Below are positions 42,264 through 50,175 of a stretch of DNA of 64,000 nt, in pieces. Below the pieces are notes generated by a model. That model worked only from the letters and a program-made list of their open reading frames with translations, made no database searches and was not told where the DNA came from. Source of the DNA: Brevibacillus sp. JNUCC-41 (GTDB lineage Bacteria; Bacillota; Bacilli; Bacillales; DSM-1321). Position numbers and translations under genes: made by a program. The stretch is from positions 1,116,001-1,180,000 of the forward strand of contig NZ_CP062163.1 in NCBI RefSeq assembly GCF_014844095.1. The letters run 5' to 3'. The number at the start of each line of letters is the position of its first letter. The stretch's first letter is position 1.

Positions 42264-43757
42264 TTAGCGAATGCCTTTCATGTAACCTTGAATCTTTGGT
42301 GATAAGACCATAAGGACCAGTCCAAGGACCATTGAAGCAACACCGATCACGCCAAAATAAGCCATTTCGGTTTGGGGCGTGTAGAATCTGACGATTTGTG
42401 CGTTCAGTGCTTGTGCTGCTGCACTTGCCAGGAACCACAGGCTCATCGTTTGAGCCGAGAATGCGGCCGGAGCCAATTTTGTAGTTGCTGAAAGTCCAAC
42501 AGGAGATAAACAAAGTTCTCCAAGCACTACAAGGAAATAGCTAAGTACAAGCCATAGCGGATTGACCAATGCGTCGGATCCACCGAAATAAACAGGAAGC
42601 AGGATCACCAGGAATGATAAACCGGCGAACAATAAACCGATTGAGAATTTCTGAGGAATGGTCGGCTGACGCTTTCCTAGTTTAATCCATAACCATGCGA
42701 ATACTGGTGCAAGGGTAATGATGAACAAAGGGTTCAAAGATTGGAACCATGCCGGGTTTATTTCTAGTCCAGCAAAATTCAACTGTGTCCGTTTGTCTGC
42801 ATAGCTTGCTAATATAGTTGCACCTTGCTCTTGAATCGCCCAGAACATGACAGCTGCTATAAACAAAGGAATATAGGCAATCAAGCGTGAACGTTCAACA
42901 GAAGTTGTTTTAGGGCTGCGATACATGAAAATGAAATAAAGGGTCGGGATAACGATCCCTAGGATACCTACAAGATTAATAAAGGTTTTAATCGTTAAGA
43001 TGCCGTTAGCGGCGGTAATGCCGATGATGGCAGCTAAGATAAGTGTGGCTATCCCCAATTTCGTGAATACGCTTTTCTTTTCATTCTGTGATAATGGGTT
43101 CGCAGGAATAGTTCCAGCAAGGCCCAGGTTCTTTTTCTTTGTTGCAACAAAGACGATGAGACCAATTAACATTCCAATTGCTGCAAGTCCAAAACCAAGA
43201 TGGAAGCTGTAGCCCATTCCGACGGTACCGACAACAAACGGTGAAAGGAATGCACCCATGTTGATACCCATATAGAATATACTGAAACCGGAATCCCGGC
43301 GTTCGTCATTTTCTGCGTAAATTTCACCGACAATGCTGGAAACATTCGGTTTTAATAACCCAGTACCAAGAACAATGAGTACCATGGAAACAAAGAACAT
43401 GGAGAGACTGCCTGGTACAGCAAGGACAATATGCCCGAGCATGATCAAGATACCACCGTAAAATACGGCTTTGGAAGTCCCGAAGATCCTATCGGCAAGC
43501 CATCCGCCAATTATACCTGACATATATACTAAAGATCCGTAAATGGATACAAGGGCAAGGGCTGTGTGTTCATCAAGACCAAGTCCCCCTTTAGAAACTT
43601 CGTAATACATATAGTAAACAAGAATGGCCTTCATACCATAATACGAGAAACGCTCCCAGAACTCAGTAAAGAAAAGGGTGAATAATCCTTTAGGGTTTCC
43701 AAAAAAACCTTTTTGAGGTACACTATCCACAATTTTCTGTTTATTTATCGTTGCCAT
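42264..43757 (-). CDS. POT/PTR-family di-/tripeptide:H+ symporter
   Basis: 497 residues, 12-14 helices. PTR family signatures: FFTEFWERFSYYGMKAIL near the N-terminus (the ExxERFxYY proton/substrate motif) and FSIFYMGINMGAFLSP. EQGAT in helix 7 region matches bacterial DtpT-like members. Imports small peptides with protons. Own promoter and terminator; no regulator nearby. Confidence 0.92.
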   Translation of the reverse strand: MATINKQKIVDSVPQKGFFGNPKGLFTLFFTEFWERFSYYGMKAILVYYMYYEVSKGGLGLDEHTALALVSIYGSLVYMSGIIGGWLADRIFGTSKAVFYGGILIMLGHIVLAVPGSLSMFFVSMVLIVLGTGLLKPNVSSIVGEIYAENDERRDSGFSIFYMGINMGAFLSPFVVGTVGMGYSFHLGFGLAAIGMLIGLIVFVATKKKNLGLAGTIPANPLSQNEKKSVFTKLGIATLILAAIIGITAANGILTIKTFINLVGILGIVIPTLYFIFMYRSPKTTSVERSRLIAYIPLFIAAVMFWAIQEQGATILASYADKRTQLNFAGLEINPAWFQSLNPLFIITLAPVFAWLWIKLGKRQPTIPQKFSIGLLFAGLSFLVILLPVYFGGSDALVNPLWLVLSYFLVVLGELCLSPVGLSATTKLAPAAFSAQTMSLWFLASAAAQALNAQIVRFYTPQTEMAYFGVIGVASMVLGLVLMVLSPKIQGYMKGIR

Positions 43758-43781
43758 ACCTAGCCCTCCTTTTATTATTGT

Positions 43782-43810
43782 ATAATAACTTTTATTTTCT
43801 CTATTGTAAA
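43782..43810 (-). promoter_or_regulatory. SigA-type promoter of the peptide transporter gene
   Basis: On the minus strand TTTACA (43810-43805), 17 bp, TATTAT (43787-43782), 25 bp before the start codon. Confidence 0.6.
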
Positions 43811-44099
43811 CAAATATTTAGTATATTTAAATAATTAATTTAAATATAACATAGAAGAGGTTGCCTCCCTACATACCAAATCCTGTATTTCGCAGGAAGA
43901 AACACCCTTTATAGTCTAATAGGGAGCTGTCATCAAAGATATATTACCCTAACTTCACCAATGGTATTACGTTTCAGATCACTTTGGTTGCCAAGAACAT
44001 GCAATGAGCATCGGAAAAATAGACAGAATCATAAAAAAAACCACTTCATCTGTTAAATACACCGTATAATAGATATAACCAAAAATGAGGAGGCACATA

Positions 44100-44324
44100 A
44101 TGCTCGGGATCATAACCGTTGTGCTGATTTTTTCCATCCCTATAATCGCCATACTGACAAGCCATTTCGAAAAACAGTCAAAGACGAAACACAAAATGCT
44201 GCAAGTTGAATTGGAACTTGAAAAACTGAAGCATGAAAACTTTCTTATGGAGACGGAAAAAATGAGGCTGGAACTGGACCAGATGAAATTCGAACAAAAA
44301 AGAGACGAGCCAAGGTTACTGTAA
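44100..44324 (+). CDS. Small membrane protein with coiled coil
   Basis: 74 residues: one N-terminal helix (about 2-22, LGIITVVLIFSIPIIAILTS) then a charged heptad-type coiled coil (LQVELELEKLKHENFLMETEKMRLELDQMKFEQ). The design is like PspB: membrane anchor with cytoplasmic coil. AGGAGG 5 bp before ATG 44100, and TATAAT at 44065-44070. Function unknown. Confidence 0.7.
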   Translation: MLGIITVVLIFSIPIIAILTSHFEKQSKTKHKMLQVELELEKLKHENFLMETEKMRLELDQMKFEQKRDEPRLL

Positions 44325-44351
44325 ACAAGTAACCTTGGTTCGTCTTTTTTA
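44304..44351 (+). terminator. Terminator of the coiled-coil membrane protein gene
   Basis: GACGAGCCAAGGTTACT pairs with AGTAACCTTGGTTCGTC; the stem includes the stop codon and precedes six T residues. Confidence 0.87.
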
Positions 44352-44412
44352 ATGGGTATTTTTCCGTTTTAAAAACCTCCCGCCCATCATAAGAATTACA
44401 AGTAAGGCCGTT

Positions 44413-45282
44413 TCAATGGATATATTGATCGCCCACAAGGAGGTCTGACAGCACCTTTGTCGGGATGACGAACTCGACGGCCCCCATATATCCCGGCGCA
44501 GCTTCATAGCTGTTAAAGGCGATGACTAGCTTGCCATCTTCGTTTATATAAAAGTTTTGGTTTTCATCAATGCCTTTAAATGCAGTAAGATCATCATCTT
44601 CGACCCAATATATTTTTTCCGGATCTTCAGCCATCTGACGCTTCATCTGTTCCTTGATGTTCTCACTAATCACCTGAAGATAACGATCATCTTTAAATAG
44701 GCTATTTAACGTTAATAGCACTTCGTTTTTCTTGTCGACTGTATCAAATTGACTTTCTGTAGAACTGGAAGCAGCAATCTTATCCGTATAACGCTGTACG
44801 GATAAGATCGTTTCATTATCCGTCAATATCACATATCCGCTTTCCACCGACATATTGCCCTTTTCCCCTTCCTTCAGTTTTGACATGGAATCCGTGAATT
44901 CCTTATAAAGCTGCTTGCTTTCCGATAAATATTTCTCATTCAAGCTATCTTCGAGCTGTTTATTCTCCAGTCCGGATATAGCAGGTGTCTTGATTACTGC
45001 CGAGGAATTATTCGCTTCTTCTTTCCATTCGACGAAGGTAATCACTTTGATGACCTTATCGACTATCGGGATTTCACTCATGGCTTTTGCCGCTGCCGGA
45101 CTGATGTTTACGGAAGCTGTCACAATCAAAAGCGCTGCAGCCGCTGACATGAGGATATTCCTGCCAACCCTTGGCTTCTTTCTGGGCTTTTCATTCAAGG
45201 CCGCTTGAACGACATCATTCAATTCCTTTGGTATCGGTGTTTTAAGATATTCTTCCCGCAGATCTTTTAGTTTTTTTTCCAT
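44413..45282 (-). CDS. rsiV: Anti-sigma-V factor (RsiV-like, DUF3298)
   Basis: 289 residues: cytoplasmic sigma-binding part (1-42), one helix (about 43-63, LMSAAAALLIVTASVNISPA), and an outer domain with the DUF4163/DUF3298 layout (YILTDNETILSVQRYTDKI...LNSLFKDD...INEDGKLVIAFNSYEAAPGYMGAVEFVIP). In B. subtilis RsiV binds lysozyme directly with this domain and is then cleaved, freeing SigV. Overlaps sigV by 16 bp. Confidence 0.88.
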   Translation of the reverse strand: MEKKLKDLREEYLKTPIPKELNDVVQAALNEKPRKKPRVGRNILMSAAAALLIVTASVNISPAAAKAMSEIPIVDKVIKVITFVEWKEEANNSSAVIKTPAISGLENKQLEDSLNEKYLSESKQLYKEFTDSMSKLKEGEKGNMSVESGYVILTDNETILSVQRYTDKIAASSSTESQFDTVDKKNEVLLTLNSLFKDDRYLQVISENIKEQMKRQMAEDPEKIYWVEDDDLTAFKGIDENQNFYINEDGKLVIAFNSYEAAPGYMGAVEFVIPTKVLSDLLVGDQYIH

Positions 45283-45782
45283 CTTTTCGTTTCCTCCCGT
45301 TCAGTCATGTTGATCCGCAATAATTGCAGCGCTTTATATAATCTCGTTTTAATAGTGCTTACATTCTCTTCCAGCACTTCCGCTATCTCATCCAGCTTCA
45401 GGTCCTCAAAGAAACGGAGAACGACTACCGTTTTGTACTTGACCGAAAGTCCTTCAAGGGCCTTTTGCAAATCCAGGTCAGGATAGTGATCTTCCTCACC
45501 TGCTCGTAAGTATTCTATTGTTTCGTCATCGGCGACAGTCAGTTTCTTTTTCTTCCGCAAAACGTCCAGTGCCGTTCGGACGATGATCTTATATAACCAG
45601 CTATCAATAGAAGCAGCGTCTTTGATTTTACTGCTTGACGCCAGCGCTTTCCTGATTGATTCCTGCACGATATCAAGCGCATCCTCTTGGTTTTTAACAT
45701 AATAAAAAGCAAGTCTGTACAAATTTTCTTGCCGTTCGGTTATCCGGGCCGCGATTAATTGATTCATATCTAGATTTTTCAT
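45267..45782 (-). CDS. sigV: ECF sigma factor SigV
   Basis: 171 residues. Region 2: RLAFYYVKNQEDALDIVQESIRKALASS and WLYKIIVRTALDVLRKKKK; region 4: LSVKYKTVVVLRFFEDLKLDEIAEVLEENVSTIKTRLYKALQLLR. Pairing with an RsiV-type anti-sigma factor identifies it as SigV. oatA, which follows rsiV in B. subtilis, is not present here; a peptidoglycan deacetylase is divergently placed instead. Confidence 0.9.
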   Translation of the reverse strand: MKNLDMNQLIAARITERQENLYRLAFYYVKNQEDALDIVQESIRKALASSSKIKDAASIDSWLYKIIVRTALDVLRKKKKLTVADDETIEYLRAGEEDHYPDLDLQKALEGLSVKYKTVVVLRFFEDLKLDEIAEVLEENVSTIKTRLYKALQLLRINMTEREETKRWKKN

Positions 45783-45834
45783 TGCATGAAAGAGCTCCTT
45801 ACATTTAAATTACGTATCCTGGGTACAAAAGATA

Positions 45835-45860
45835 GACGTTCGTGCAGCCCTAAAAGTTTG
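45835..45860 (-). promoter_or_regulatory. ECF-type promoter of sigV-rsiV
   Basis: On the minus strand CAAACTTTTAGGGCT with AAAC at 45859-45856, 17 bp, then CGTCTATC (CGTC at 45838-45835). Fits an ECF -35 (AAC core) and -10 (CGTC), so autoregulation by SigV is likely. Confidence 0.75.
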
Positions 45861-45906
45861 GAAATGAACATGGAAATATATAAAAATAAAAAAATGAAAT
45901 TTTTTA

Positions 45907-45932
45907 CAAACTTTTAAGGCTTTTGGCGCGTC
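45907..45932 (+). promoter_or_regulatory. ECF-type promoter of the deacetylase gene
   Basis: CAAACTTTTAAGGCT with AAAC at 45908-45911, 17 bp, then CGTCTATA (CGTC at 45929-45932). Almost the same sequence as the divergent sigV promoter. Confidence 0.78.
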
Positions 45933-45967
45933 TATATAGTAGAATGATTATCGAGGTGGAGTACATC

Positions 45968-47374
45968 ATGAGTAAATTAAATTATAAAAAAGTCTTTATT
46001 TTTCTATTTTGTCTAACAGCTACTGTGGGAACGTTGGGGTTAGCCATCAAAAGCCTTGCTTTTGATAAGAAAAGAACCGTTTCGGCCTATACAACTGATA
46101 AAAATTACCCAGAAGCCGATATTCAAACGTATGTGAAAGATAATACGAAAGGCGGGTATTCAGCCAGCAGGCCTGTTCTGCATTTAGAAAATATCGACAA
46201 GCAGCTAGAAGCCTACATAAAGAAAGAAATTAAGGATTATGAAAAGAAATGGAAAGTATCCGACGGGAAAGCTTCCGAGCTTAACCTCACTTATACGATC
46301 CTCCATTTCAGCAAACAGACCATTACGATTTCCTTCGATAAATATGAGCAAGTGGAAGGAAAGAAGCAGTCTGGATCCCAGATCTTCACTTATGATATTC
46401 CATCTCAGCAAAAGCTCTCCATAGAAGACATCTTTGCCACGGATACTGATTATTTATCCGTTTTATCCGATATTGTTTTTGAAGAGTTAACCGAGAAGGA
46501 AGAAGAAGGCATCTCAAACAGTCTCATTAAAAAGGAAAACAAACTGAAGGCAGCCAACTTTAATTCTTTTTCAGTCTTGAAAAATACACTTGTATTCTAC
46601 GTCAAGACTGATGATTCAACTAAGACCCATACGATAGCCATCAAGAAGGAACTTTTTAAAGATAGTTTGCTAGATTCATATCAAAGTCAAGATTTGAATG
46701 CGGATCGTGTAAAGGAATGGCAGCCGAAACATATCGTCGCCAAATTGCCCGTGCAAAATGAATGGATCGACCCTTCAAAAAAGGTCATTGCCTTGACGTT
46801 CGATGACGGGCCGCATCCGAGTTATACCATGTCCATTCTTAAAGACCTGAACAAGTATGATGGACACGCGACGTTTTTCGTGCTTGGAAGCCGCGTACAG
46901 CACTATCCGGAGGTTCTGCAAAAAATGCTGCAGCAAGGAAATGAGATCGGCAACCATTCATGGGATCATCCGCAGCTGACGCGCTTAAGCAAGAACAAAA
47001 TCAAAAGTCAAATCGAAAAGACCCAAGACGCTGTAGAAAAAGCTACAGGTGCTGAGCCAAATCTCGTTCGTCCCCCATATGGAGCGATTAACAATGATGT
47101 GCGTGAATACATGGAGGATATGAAAGTTACACTTTGGGATGTCGATCCCGAAGATTGGAAAGAACGGAATGAAAAGAAAATCGTAAACAAAGTGATGGGC
47201 AAAGCCAAAGATGGCAGTATCATATTAATGCATGATATCTATCAAACTAGCGCCCAGGCGGCAGGAAAAATCATCAAGCAACTGCATGACCAAGGTTATC
47301 AAATGGTCACAATTTCGGAATTAGAAAAGGTACAGAAAGACCGTGAACTTTCCGGAATCACCATAAATGAATAA
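45968..47374 (+). CDS. PdaC-like peptidoglycan deacetylase (DUF4163-DUF3298-NodB)
   Basis: 468 residues: N-terminal helix (about 8-28), an outer DUF4163/DUF3298 module (about 55-240; LSIEDIFATD, NTLVFYVKTDD) and a NodB deacetylase: ALTFDDGPHP, NHSWDHP, RPPYG, DVDPEDW and LMHDIYQT, all catalytic motifs intact. PdaC of B. subtilis has this order and deacetylates MurNAc in peptidoglycan, giving lysozyme resistance. ATG 45968 with GAGGTGGA; starts upstream of it precede the predicted transcription start. Head-to-head with sigV. Confidence 0.9.
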   Translation: MSKLNYKKVFIFLFCLTATVGTLGLAIKSLAFDKKRTVSAYTTDKNYPEADIQTYVKDNTKGGYSASRPVLHLENIDKQLEAYIKKEIKDYEKKWKVSDGKASELNLTYTILHFSKQTITISFDKYEQVEGKKQSGSQIFTYDIPSQQKLSIEDIFATDTDYLSVLSDIVFEELTEKEEEGISNSLIKKENKLKAANFNSFSVLKNTLVFYVKTDDSTKTHTIAIKKELFKDSLLDSYQSQDLNADRVKEWQPKHIVAKLPVQNEWIDPSKKVIALTFDDGPHPSYTMSILKDLNKYDGHATFFVLGSRVQHYPEVLQKMLQQGNEIGNHSWDHPQLTRLSKNKIKSQIEKTQDAVEKATGAEPNLVRPPYGAINNDVREYMEDMKVTLWDVDPEDWKERNEKKIVNKVMGKAKDGSIILMHDIYQTSAQAAGKIIKQLHDQGYQMVTISELEKVQKDRELSGITINE

Positions 47375-47376
47375 TC

Positions 47377-47424
47377 AAAAGGAAAGAGCCTGTTTCGTGA
47401 TTCGCAAACAGGCTCTTTCCTTTC
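47377..47424 (+). terminator. Terminator of the deacetylase gene
   Basis: AAGGAAAGAGCCTGTTT and AAACAGGCTCTTTCCTT form a perfect stem. Confidence 0.88.
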
Positions 47425-47429
47425 AAATA

Positions 47430-47472
47430 AAATAAGCAGACCTTTGATCATATAGCAAAGGTCTGCTCATTT
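47430..47472 (-). terminator. Terminator of yeeI
   Basis: AGCAGACCTTTG/CAAAGGTCTGCT hairpin, minus-strand U run at the yeeI stop. Confidence 0.85.
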
Positions 47473-47474
47473 TA

Positions 47475-48194
47475 TCATTCACCAAGATCTACATTATGAT
47501 AAACCTGTTGAACATCTTCCAAATCTTCCAATGCATCAATCATTTTTTCGAATTGTGCTTGTGCATCTTCTGGAAGGGTTAGATCATTTTGTGCAAGCAT
47601 CGTCAGCTCGGCCACTGTAAAATCGCTGATTCCTGCATCCTTGAATGCTTGTTGTACAGCATGGAATTGTTCAGGTTCGGCATAAACGATGACACTTTCT
47701 TCTTCTTCAATGATGTCACGTACATCAACATCCGCTTCCATCAACAGTTCAAGAACATCATCAGCCGTTTTGCCTTCAATCCCGATGACAGCCGTTGCAT
47801 CGAACATATAAGCAACAGATCCGCTGACACCCATATTCCCGCCATTTTTCCCAAATGCGGCACGCACATCAGATGCCGTCCGGTTTACGTTGTTTGTCAA
47901 TGCATCCACGATGACCATTGAACCATTCGGACCGAATCCTTCATAACGAAGTTCGTCATAGTTTTCTTCCGAACCGCCTTTGGCTTTTTCAATCGCACGG
48001 TCAATGATCGCTCTTGGAACATTGTACGTTTTCGCACGTTCAAGCACGACCCTTAATGCCTGGTTGGAATCCGGATCTGGTTCACCTTGTTTTGCCACTA
48101 CATATATTTCCCGTCCGAACTTGGCATAAATCCGACTAGTATTAGCATCTTTTGACGCTTTTTTTTCTTTAATGTTATTCCACTTACGACCCAT
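47475..48194 (-). CDS. yeeI: YebC-family translation/regulatory factor (YeeI type)
   Basis: 239 residues. [80 protein letters not shown] are YebC family signatures, in the YeeI rather than YrbC version. YebC proteins were annotated as transcription factors; family members have since been linked to relief of ribosome stalling at proline runs. ATG 48194 chosen, since all YebC proteins begin M-(G/A)-x-(K/R)-W. A longer frame exists upstream but is not needed. Confidence 0.92.
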   Translation of the reverse strand: MGRKWNNIKEKKASKDANTSRIYAKFGREIYVVAKQGEPDPDSNQALRVVLERAKTYNVPRAIIDRAIEKAKGGSEENYDELRYEGFGPNGSMVIVDALTNNVNRTASDVRAAFGKNGGNMGVSGSVAYMFDATAVIGIEGKTADDVLELLMEADVDVRDIIEEEESVIVYAEPEQFHAVQQAFKDAGISDFTVAELTMLAQNDLTLPEDAQAQFEKMIDALEDLEDVQQVYHNVDLGE

Positions 48195-48453
48195 TATATT
48201 CCACTCTCTTTCATCATTGATATATACGAATAGATTATTAAGAAATGGCCCTATGAGAAAACCCACCAGGGGAATTCCTTTGAAGATAGGCTATACGTTT
48301 ACTAGATTATATTATACATCAATTGTATAATTTTGAAAAAGTCCTGCACATCCCTCACTGGCATTTTCGGTTTCTTGCGCTATTTTATATGAATTACTTT
48401 TGAAAATATCAGCAGTGGTATAGTATGAAGTGAACGGAAAGGAGAGATGATCC

Positions 48454-49179
48454 ATGAAGGACAACCAAATCATCATCGGGATACCCGGTAAATGGAAGGA
48501 CCGGACAGAATTGATTCAAACGGTCGCTTCCCAAAGCGAAGGGTATCTGTTAGCCGGGAATGTTTTTCATAACAGCGAAAAAAACATTACTTTTCAGGCT
48601 GAAATCCATGATTATGAACCCACTTTGAAAGAGAGCTTTTCCTACGCCAGTAAAGACGCCTTTTCGGAGAATGCATTAGAGGAAATCAATGACCATACCT
48701 TTACCGTTTATATAATAGCCGATGTATCCGATACCGGAACTGTAATCAATTTGATCGATGCCGGGGCAGCGATCCTAAGGGCAGGCGGAATGGCAGTGAA
48801 AATAGAAACGGCTGGAATTGCCCATTCAAAGGAAGATTGGCAGCATCTTCATCATAGTCCCGATGTTCTCTCGGTATATGCCCATTTTGTCACGATCATC
48901 GGAGAGGAAGATTATTATTGTTCATTCGGAATGAAAGCTTTTGGTCTTCCGGATGCCGTGACACTTAACACAATGAGTCCGAAAGAGGCAGCTGCCCTGC
49001 TGAACACATTTAATTATTACCATTTAGGTGAACGGCCTATCTTTAAGAATGGCGAAACCTTTAGCATTCAACAGGATGCACCCGACTTTATTTTGACGGG
49101 CCTTCAGGACTTTAGATATGAAGAAGGTCACCCCTTCTACAACCCGTTTGGATTATGGAATTTAGGGACAAGTAAATAG
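48454..49179 (+). CDS. DUF4261-domain protein
   Basis: 241 residues; middle and end match DUF4261: AAILRAGGMAVKIETAGIAHSKEDW and YYCSFGMKAFGLPDAV, NTFNYYHL. No signal or membrane part. Such proteins appear in bacteria next to varied genes; function unknown. AAAGGAGAG before ATG 48454. Confidence 0.82.
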   Translation: MKDNQIIIGIPGKWKDRTELIQTVASQSEGYLLAGNVFHNSEKNITFQAEIHDYEPTLKESFSYASKDAFSENALEEINDHTFTVYIIADVSDTGTVINLIDAGAAILRAGGMAVKIETAGIAHSKEDWQHLHHSPDVLSVYAHFVTIIGEEDYYCSFGMKAFGLPDAVTLNTMSPKEAAALLNTFNYYHLGERPIFKNGETFSIQQDAPDFILTGLQDFRYEEGHPFYNPFGLWNLGTSK

Positions 49180-49201
49180 AGGAGGGATTCTCTCCCCCCA
49201 G

Positions 49202-49246
49202 ACTGTAGGCAAATTTGCATAAAGCGAGTATGCCTGCAGTTTTTTT
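49202..49246 (+). terminator. Terminator of the DUF4261 gene
   Basis: ACTGTAGGCA (49202-49211) pairs with TGCCTGCAGT (49231-49240), then TTTTTT. Confidence 0.8.
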
Positions 49247-49290
49247 AAAAAAAAAGCGTTTCAGCCGTTTTCAGAAATCCGCTCCCTTTC

Positions 49291-49323
49291 CGCGGAAAGC
49301 AAATGCCTGGAGAGGAAATCAAC
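49291..49323 (+). repeat. Degenerate fragment of the MITE-like element
   Basis: 33 bp match the inner part of the 27377-27595 element in reverse orientation at about 27 of 33 positions (shared blocks CGCGGAAAGC and GGAAATCAAC). The ends of the element are not found here. Confidence 0.55.
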
Positions 49324-49417
49324 GACCTGGTCTTAATCATCAGCCGGAATGGGACCATCCCGAACCACCTTTTGCCGAAAAGCTGAGTGGGGTAATTCGC
49401 TCCTCCATTTTTATTTT

Positions 49418-50164
49418 TCAACCGAGTTTTTCACGCTTTTCTTCTTCATGTTCCTTCTTCACAAGGGACATGCCGCTCGCTTGGTATTTGAGGATCTTTT
49501 GAATGACCGTGCCAAGATGCGCTCCAGCTTCAACCGGGGGAATCCCTCCTTTATGGATGTTGGAAATGACCATCCTCTCTGCTTCAATGGTGCCCAAACG
49601 TGGTTTATAGCAAATATAAGCGCTCAATGATTCCGCACTCACTAGACCCGGCCGTTCACCGATCAACAGGACAATGACCTCAGGTCCAAGGATTTCACCG
49701 ATATCATCCATCACGGCAACCCGGCCCTTTTCAATATAAAAAGGTGTACCAGTATCCAGACCTGCCACTTCCAAAGATTGTTTGAAAGATAAATAGACAT
49801 CCTCCACATTTTCTTCGATCGCCTTGGCACTTAAGCCATCGGAAATGATGATTTGAACCGTTGGGGCCTTTATGCATTTGACTTCTATCACCCGCTTTGC
49901 TTCATCCGAAAGCTTCCTTCCATAATCCGGACGCCGTAAATAGACTTCCTTATCATCGGCCTTCGTTTTCACCTTGAATAAATCCAAGCGTTTCAAAAGA
50001 ATATCACTGACTTCACCATATACAGCATCGACGGCCGCCGCATGGTCAAAACGGAATTTCAGCCAAGAATCCGTTTTCGGCCGGGTCCCTGACCTGCCTA
50101 TCCCTATCCGCGCCGGGGTTTTCGCCATCAATGCATCCAATTCTTCCTTATTATTCATTCCCAT
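49418..50164 (-). CDS. eutC: Ethanolamine ammonia-lyase light chain
   Basis: 248 residues: ARIGIGRSGTRPKTDSWLKFRFDHAAAVDAVYGEV, IISDGLSAKAIEEN, and LIGERPGLVSAESLSAYICYKPRLGT bind adenosylcobalamin with EutB. The enzyme splits ethanolamine to acetaldehyde and ammonia. ATG 50164 has AGGAG at good spacing; a GTG three codons upstream overlaps it. Last gene of the eut operon. Confidence 0.93.
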   Translation of the reverse strand: MGMNNKEELDALMAKTPARIGIGRSGTRPKTDSWLKFRFDHAAAVDAVYGEVSDILLKRLDLFKVKTKADDKEVYLRRPDYGRKLSDEAKRVIEVKCIKAPTVQIIISDGLSAKAIEENVEDVYLSFKQSLEVAGLDTGTPFYIEKGRVAVMDDIGEILGPEVIVLLIGERPGLVSAESLSAYICYKPRLGTIEAERMVISNIHKGGIPPVEAGAHLGTVIQKILKYQASGMSLVKKEHEEEKREKLG

Positions 50165-50175
50165 ATCATCCACTC

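Noticed and set aside
43979-44194. 71-codon minus-strand membrane-like frame
   Set aside because: Overlaps antisense to the better-supported small coiled-coil gene with AGGAGG and TATAAT; no ribosome site of its own.
49215-49417. Small gene after the DUF4261 terminator
   Set aside because: Frames there have no ribosome site and cover the terminator and a MITE-like fragment.
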